Origin: Jacaranda mimosifolia
Lineage: Eukaryota; Streptophyta; Magnoliopsida; Lamiales; Bignoniaceae
Length of the DNA: 64,000 nucleotides
Reading direction: 5' to 3'
Assembly: GCA_018894105.1 (NCBI GenBank)
Contig: CM032121.1
Location: forward strand, 2,357,507 to 2,421,506
The position numbers and the translations under genes are program-made. The notes beneath the pieces were generated by a model. It saw only the letters and a program-made list of their open reading frames with translations, made no database searches and was not told the origin of the DNA. Of this stretch, positions 59,205 to 64,000 are shown piece after piece. Each line of letters starts with the position of its first letter. The stretch's first letter is position 1.

Positions 59205-61953
59205 CTCTTTTTTTTTTCTTTTTTTTTTTCTACGCATACAAATATCTACAGTGGTTCAAATTTGAAATACAAATTATATATATATATATAAATATAAAAA
59301 TGATATTATTGAATTAATTGATCAAATTTACTTATATCCTATATTTGAGTGGTGATTCGTACGAATCATGACAAATTTTGGTACATGATATATATTCATC
59401 TACATTCCAAAAGATAAATAAAATTAAAAAATAGTAGTTAAGTGTGCATAGATAAACAATAAATCGTATGTATGTAAAACACATTATAGTATTTTGAGTG
59501 AAGAAAATTTATGTGGTATAAATTCAAATTTTTTATACAAACATAATATTTTTTTATTAATCTTATCAATGCACAATAAATGTAAAAATAGGTGACGAAA
59601 AATTTTAATTTTCTCTTTAGATTATATTTTTTTCTCTCTGCATATAGTGTTTTGTTTGCCAGAATAGAGGATGTTATACATTTAGACTTCGTTTACTTAA
59701 TTTGCTGGAATGGATGGTGAATGATTGATAAAGCATGGGACAAAATAAATGATGAGATTAAACAATCTACCAAATATTGTGTATAATTTATAGGGATTTA
59801 TTTAATCATGTGTTAATTAATTCTCCAACAATTTTTTACGTTGATGGACTATTATATATATAATGTGCAATTTATTAATATGTCCTTTAATTTGTTTCCG
59901 AAACCCAGAAAAATATACTATTCTGATTATACTATTACTTCATTGCAAGTCATTAATAAATATAATTTTTTTTTTCATAATTGATCAAATTTTAAAATTT
60001 TACCAATCAAATTAATGCCATTAGTACGCATACTTTAATAGCTCATCAATTGCACTTTATTTCACCATCTATAATAATAGTTAATCTTATTTCTTATATA
60101 AAAGCAAATTAAAATCTCATATCCAAGTACCTCTTTTTGTTGATATAATTATTCATCAACTTAATTTTTATTTAATTATTAGAATTATATGTAAGTTATT
60201 TTCATATTGAAATTTCAAAAGCCAAATGTTGTTGTATGGACAAGTTAAGGACTTTGTATAATTTATTTTAGAGTTATATGGATAATTTAAATATTTTATT
60301 TTTATTAATAATTGGTAGGTTGGATTGAATGACAGCATCTCACCGAAGAGGTGTCAGATGAAAATCATACCAACCAATATTAGCATGTTCAATCTAGTAA
60401 CTCAAAATAAACAATGTCTCGTATTATAAATTATAACTTCACAAGACATTATATATATATATATTGTCTCACTTCAATGAAAAGTTGTCATAATCCTAGT
60501 CATCAAAGAATTGGATGCAATACATATCCATTTTGCAATTTGCATTTGTTTACAATGTATACTCAAAAGTCGTGGAACATTTAACCCTTAGAGAACCTAA
60601 AAAGTTTTATAAAATCAAAGGGCTTGCGATCAAATATTGTTTTCTTTTTTAATATATTCACATGCACACAAGCATAGGAAATAGTTACAACATAGAAAAT
60701 GTAACACAGATCGATTTTATGGATGGTAGAGGAAATAATTGGAACTAATTTGAAGCCACACTTAAAAGGGCTTCTTTTTACTCATTTCAAGGTTAGCATA
60801 AATTAACTAGACCAACCATGTGAAAGAGTAACATTAGGGAAAAAAGAGACCTTTCCAAGTGACACCTAGCTAGGGCACTTTGCTAATAAACCATCTTTAT
60901 GATTGTGTTTAGGTAATTATTAAGTATTGCTCCATTATGATTAACACAATGGTAAAGTACAATTGTATTCCATTAATGTGTTGTCTACTCCTATTTAGTG
61001 AATTCTTGAAGGACCTAACTCATAATAATAAATACACTGAAATTTAACTCATGTTTAGTGTTACTTGAGACTCGTATGGAGCCCATATGATTTTTTTAGT
61101 TTCTTTCTTTTTTCCATTGCTAAAGGCAATGCAATGATGACCGGCCAAACAAGTTTTCTTGAACGTGACCATGAAAATTCCTTACTATAGTAAAATATCT
61201 AATTTGAATTATAGATAATACAAGTTTTGAACTACAACTACATTAAAAGTGCTTGACTGGTGAATCAGACATTATAATACTACCAAAATATCAATCAAAC
61301 TAAAATCCTCTATGATGACCGATTTATGAATTACTACCATCAATAAATCCAAAATCATGATCTCTTTATGAAAAATTATGAACCACAATTGAACTACCAC
61401 CATAAAACTGAGCCTGATCCAAGATTGACTATAGCACAATATGCCTACTCCCCTTGTTTCCTAGAGACAAAAAAAAAAAGAAAAAGAAAAGAAAAGAATG
61501 AAATACCCATTTTTCTTGTGAATTAATTTGTTTGAATTGGCTCAAGTTAATAGTGATGGAAAACAGTGCATCTATGTTATGTAACTTTGCATAAAGTAAG
61601 GGGTCATCTCAATCTTTAGGAAATCACATCATGTTAAGATAGTTGAAGAAAGTGATAACTAGTTTATGACAATATGGAGTATTATCCATGGGCATCCATA
61701 CTTGCAAAAAGAAAAGAAGAATTTTAATCATGAGGGAATTGCAGTCAAACATCCAAGCTACCGCATGCAATGACGCTATATGTGTGCTCAAAAGAAATTC
61801 ATCAATAATTATTGGAAAACGTTACGTTTTAATAAAAGCGACTAATTCTTTTCAAGCATACAATTATTGTGATGTTTCTTCTCCTAGTCCTACCGACAAT
61901 TTATTCAATTTTTTTTAAATGGTTGGAATTTTAATGAAGAGATGAAGAAGTGT
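59205..61953. other. AT-rich spacer
   Basis: Poly-T patches near 59210-59230; no gene, RNA or element could be supported. Confidence 0.45.
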
Positions 61954-61970
61954 AATATATATACATACAT

Positions 61971-62071
61971 GTTGAGTGGCCTGTAGTCTAATGATATAAG
62001 TCTTCCACATAATGTGGAAGGTTAGAAATTCGAGCTCGAATGGGCTCCTGATGTGTGTGTGTGTATAAATA
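61971..62071 (+). mobile_element. Short tRNA-derived SINE (family B)
   Basis: Head GTTGAGTGGCCTGTAGTCTA, B box AGAAATTCGAGCTCGAAT, tail GTGTGTATAAATA. Flanks AATATATATACATACAT (61954-61970) and AATATATATACACACAT (62072-62088) match at 16 of 17, though AT-rich context weakens this. Confidence 0.75.
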
Positions 62072-62088
62072 AATATATATACACACAT

Positions 62089-63733
62089 AAATATGATAGT
62101 TTTTATTTGAATTTTATTTTTGATCTTATAAAATTAATTGTCAAGAATCTTATGCAATCAAATCATAAGGTTCCTCTAGAAAGTAAATATATGCATTTTA
62201 TGAAATAAAAATTTGTAAAATCACCAAAAAATAAATATATATATATAACCATGAAATATAAGGAAATGATATGACTTAACTATAGTAGATATATAGTATT
62301 TTAGAAATACACGTTTTTATATAAGAAACAGATTAAAAGACGCCACAAATATTTCTTATTCAGTTATTATGCTAGAGCATATAATTGTTCTAAATACATA
62401 TATATATACATATGTTTATATGTATGTATATGTGTATGTGATCATTCATATATATTCTTCAAAGTATACTTCCTCCAATCATTATTGGCATGTAATGTGC
62501 CATGATTATTCTCAATTTAAGGAAGTGGCTTTTGTACAATCATGGCCATTAAAATGTAATCATTATTAACCTACTCACATATTTAATTGGGGAAATCCCA
62601 AAATCCAAAGTGGATTTGTGCATAAAGCCACCAGCATGCTACTTGGGCATGATACAAACTGCCAAGGGACTTATTCATTAGTTCGATGCAAATTTAATAT
62701 AAACAAATAAAAAAGGAAAAAGATCAGGGACCACTTTGCAAATAATCTATAACAAAATAATCATACACAATAACCTTCACCCACATACCTCCATGGCTGC
62801 AATTATGATATTGCTGTTGATTGTAAGCTGATGGGCTCAAATCTCTTTTTATATGTTAAGTTGAAAGCTATATTTTTATGAATATAACTTCATTTATTTT
62901 TTTTAAGTAAATCAACTATATATATATTTATATATCATGATAATAGGAAATAATATGAAGCATTGGAATAATTAATAACTGCCAAAAATATTACTAACTA
63001 CTATTAAAATAGATAAAATACTCACATATAGATGGAATTGGAACCAAAGCCTACTTCAAAAGTTTTAGGATTTCACCCTTACCATTTGAGTCATTGGACT
63101 ACCGACATAAGATTTACATATAAAGTGTAATGTCATAAGTTTGCATTTAGCGGATACCTAATATGTATATGTATAAACATATATATATATATATATATTA
63201 AAAAAAGTAAAACTAACCACTTTAGCCAACATTATCGACAACTCTATTTTTCTTTTTCCTTTTTTTTTTTTGGGAGCATTGTAAATTTGAATTTGGGCGC
63301 TTCGTATTATAAATGAGGCCCATGGCAAAGGTTGTTCCGCTATGCACAAATGGGCCAGCCCATATTCAAAAATTTGTAATAGCAATGGCCCGGCCCATAA
63401 ACCCGAAATGGGTTCACAGGCTGTGGAATATTGTTAGCTCAGAAGGAAGCATTTTGCGTTTTCGTTAGGGCTGGATAAGGATTACTAAAAGCCCAAAATG
63501 ATCCATTTCACTATTATGGACCAAGTAAGAAACATAAGTATGCTAATGATCATATCAATTATCAATTATGGTGGGCTATTAATGGTAAAATCTAACTAAA
63601 ATGAGAAACATAAATACATTTCCGACAAAAAGGCTTTATTTTATCCTAACTCCACTCCATAGCTAGATATGTATGATCCACGCTAATTATATATTTAAAT
63701 ACAGATATTCTATACATATAATGTTCATTTAGT
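62089..63733. other. AT-rich spacer
   Basis: No supported gene. A possible further family-B SINE lies at about 63070-63180 (TTTGAGTCATTGGACTACC ... AATATGTATATGTATAAA), but its boxes are weak. Confidence 0.4.
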
Positions 63734-63825
63734 GTCTTTGGCTCAGTGACATTAGTCTCACAGTATGAAATTGGGAGTTCGAAACTAAAAGACTCGTAGC
63801 ATGCATATATATAAAAATAAAGAAG
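63734..63825 (+). mobile_element. Short SINE (family B)
   Basis: A box TTTGGCTCAGTGACATTAGT, B box GGGAGTTCGAAACTA, tail ATATATAAAAATAAAG. Order and spacing follow the copy at 61971. No target duplication was found. Confidence 0.65.
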
Positions 63826-63834
63826 ATACACTTA

Positions 63835-64000
63835 GGGCTAGTTTGGTTGGATTTTTAAGTTATCTCATGATTATTTATCATGTGATAGTTTATATGATTT
63901 TTTATCATTTTGTTATAGTTTGGCTGACATGATAAATAAATTCATAGGGAGTGACATGTTAATTTATTATAGAAATTGCATATATAAACACGGGTTTTTG
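63835..64000 (+). mobile_element. PIF/Harbinger-like element, cut by the window end
   Basis: After a TTA (63832-63834) begins GGGCTAGTTTGGTTGGATTT, an end of the same style as family 1. The interior differs from family 1, and the right end lies outside the window. Confidence 0.4.

Noticed and set aside
62369..62569. Tyr/Ile/Val-rich ORF
   Set aside because: Translation of an AT dinucleotide-rich stretch; no protein evidence.

Overview
The window is nuclear DNA from a flowering plant, most likely a eudicot. Evidence: AT-rich intergenic DNA, GT-AG introns, three recognisable plant gene families, and many plant-type transposable elements. The species cannot be named from the sequence alone. All four host genes are on the + strand: the 3' part of a DUF630/DUF632 (NRG2-like) gene (110-1968, cut by the left edge); a four-exon gene for an unrecognised plant-specific coiled-coil protein (3970-6744) with a destruction-box-like N-terminus and an E2F-like promoter site; a single-exon RAP2-4-type AP2/ERF factor (13999-15036); and an eleven-exon trehalose-6-phosphate phosphatase (47795-50169). 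Exon borders were set by hand from splice sites and reading-phase agreement, and every joined reading frame closes without a stop.

From 15 to 47 kb there is no convincing host gene. The space holds nested small transposons and relics. The most complete element is a 3.66-kb LTR retrotransposon (40200-43862) with two 739-bp LTRs, a primer binding site, a polypurine tract and one Gag ORF, but no protease, RT, RNase H or integrase: a TR-GAG type non-autonomous Gypsy element. It is inserted in an older TAA-flanked MITE. Others are: a TTA-flanked PIF/Harbinger-like MITE family (about eight copies); a second TIR family (two copies, one carrying a first-family insertion and the other serving as the empty site); CACTA-like MITEs; several hAT-type MITEs with exact 8-bp target duplications; an internally deleted hAT transposase relic; and two families of tRNA-derived SINEs, most with clear target-site duplications.

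Immediately 3' of the trehalose-phosphatase gene is a tandem array of six 307-bp units (50451-52292). The last 12 kb is gene-poor, with MITEs, SINEs, the hAT relic and one exon-like fragment of unknown origin (about 59026-59204).

The host genes are not a functional cluster. RAP2-4 (stress/light-responsive transcription) and TPP (trehalose-6-phosphate signalling) both relate to stress and sugar status, but at 33 kb apart and separated by transposons nothing indicates co-regulation. No new multi-gene system was found. The best leads are the uncharacterised D-box protein, the gag-only retrotransposon, the MITE-in-MITE empty-site pair and the 307-bp array.
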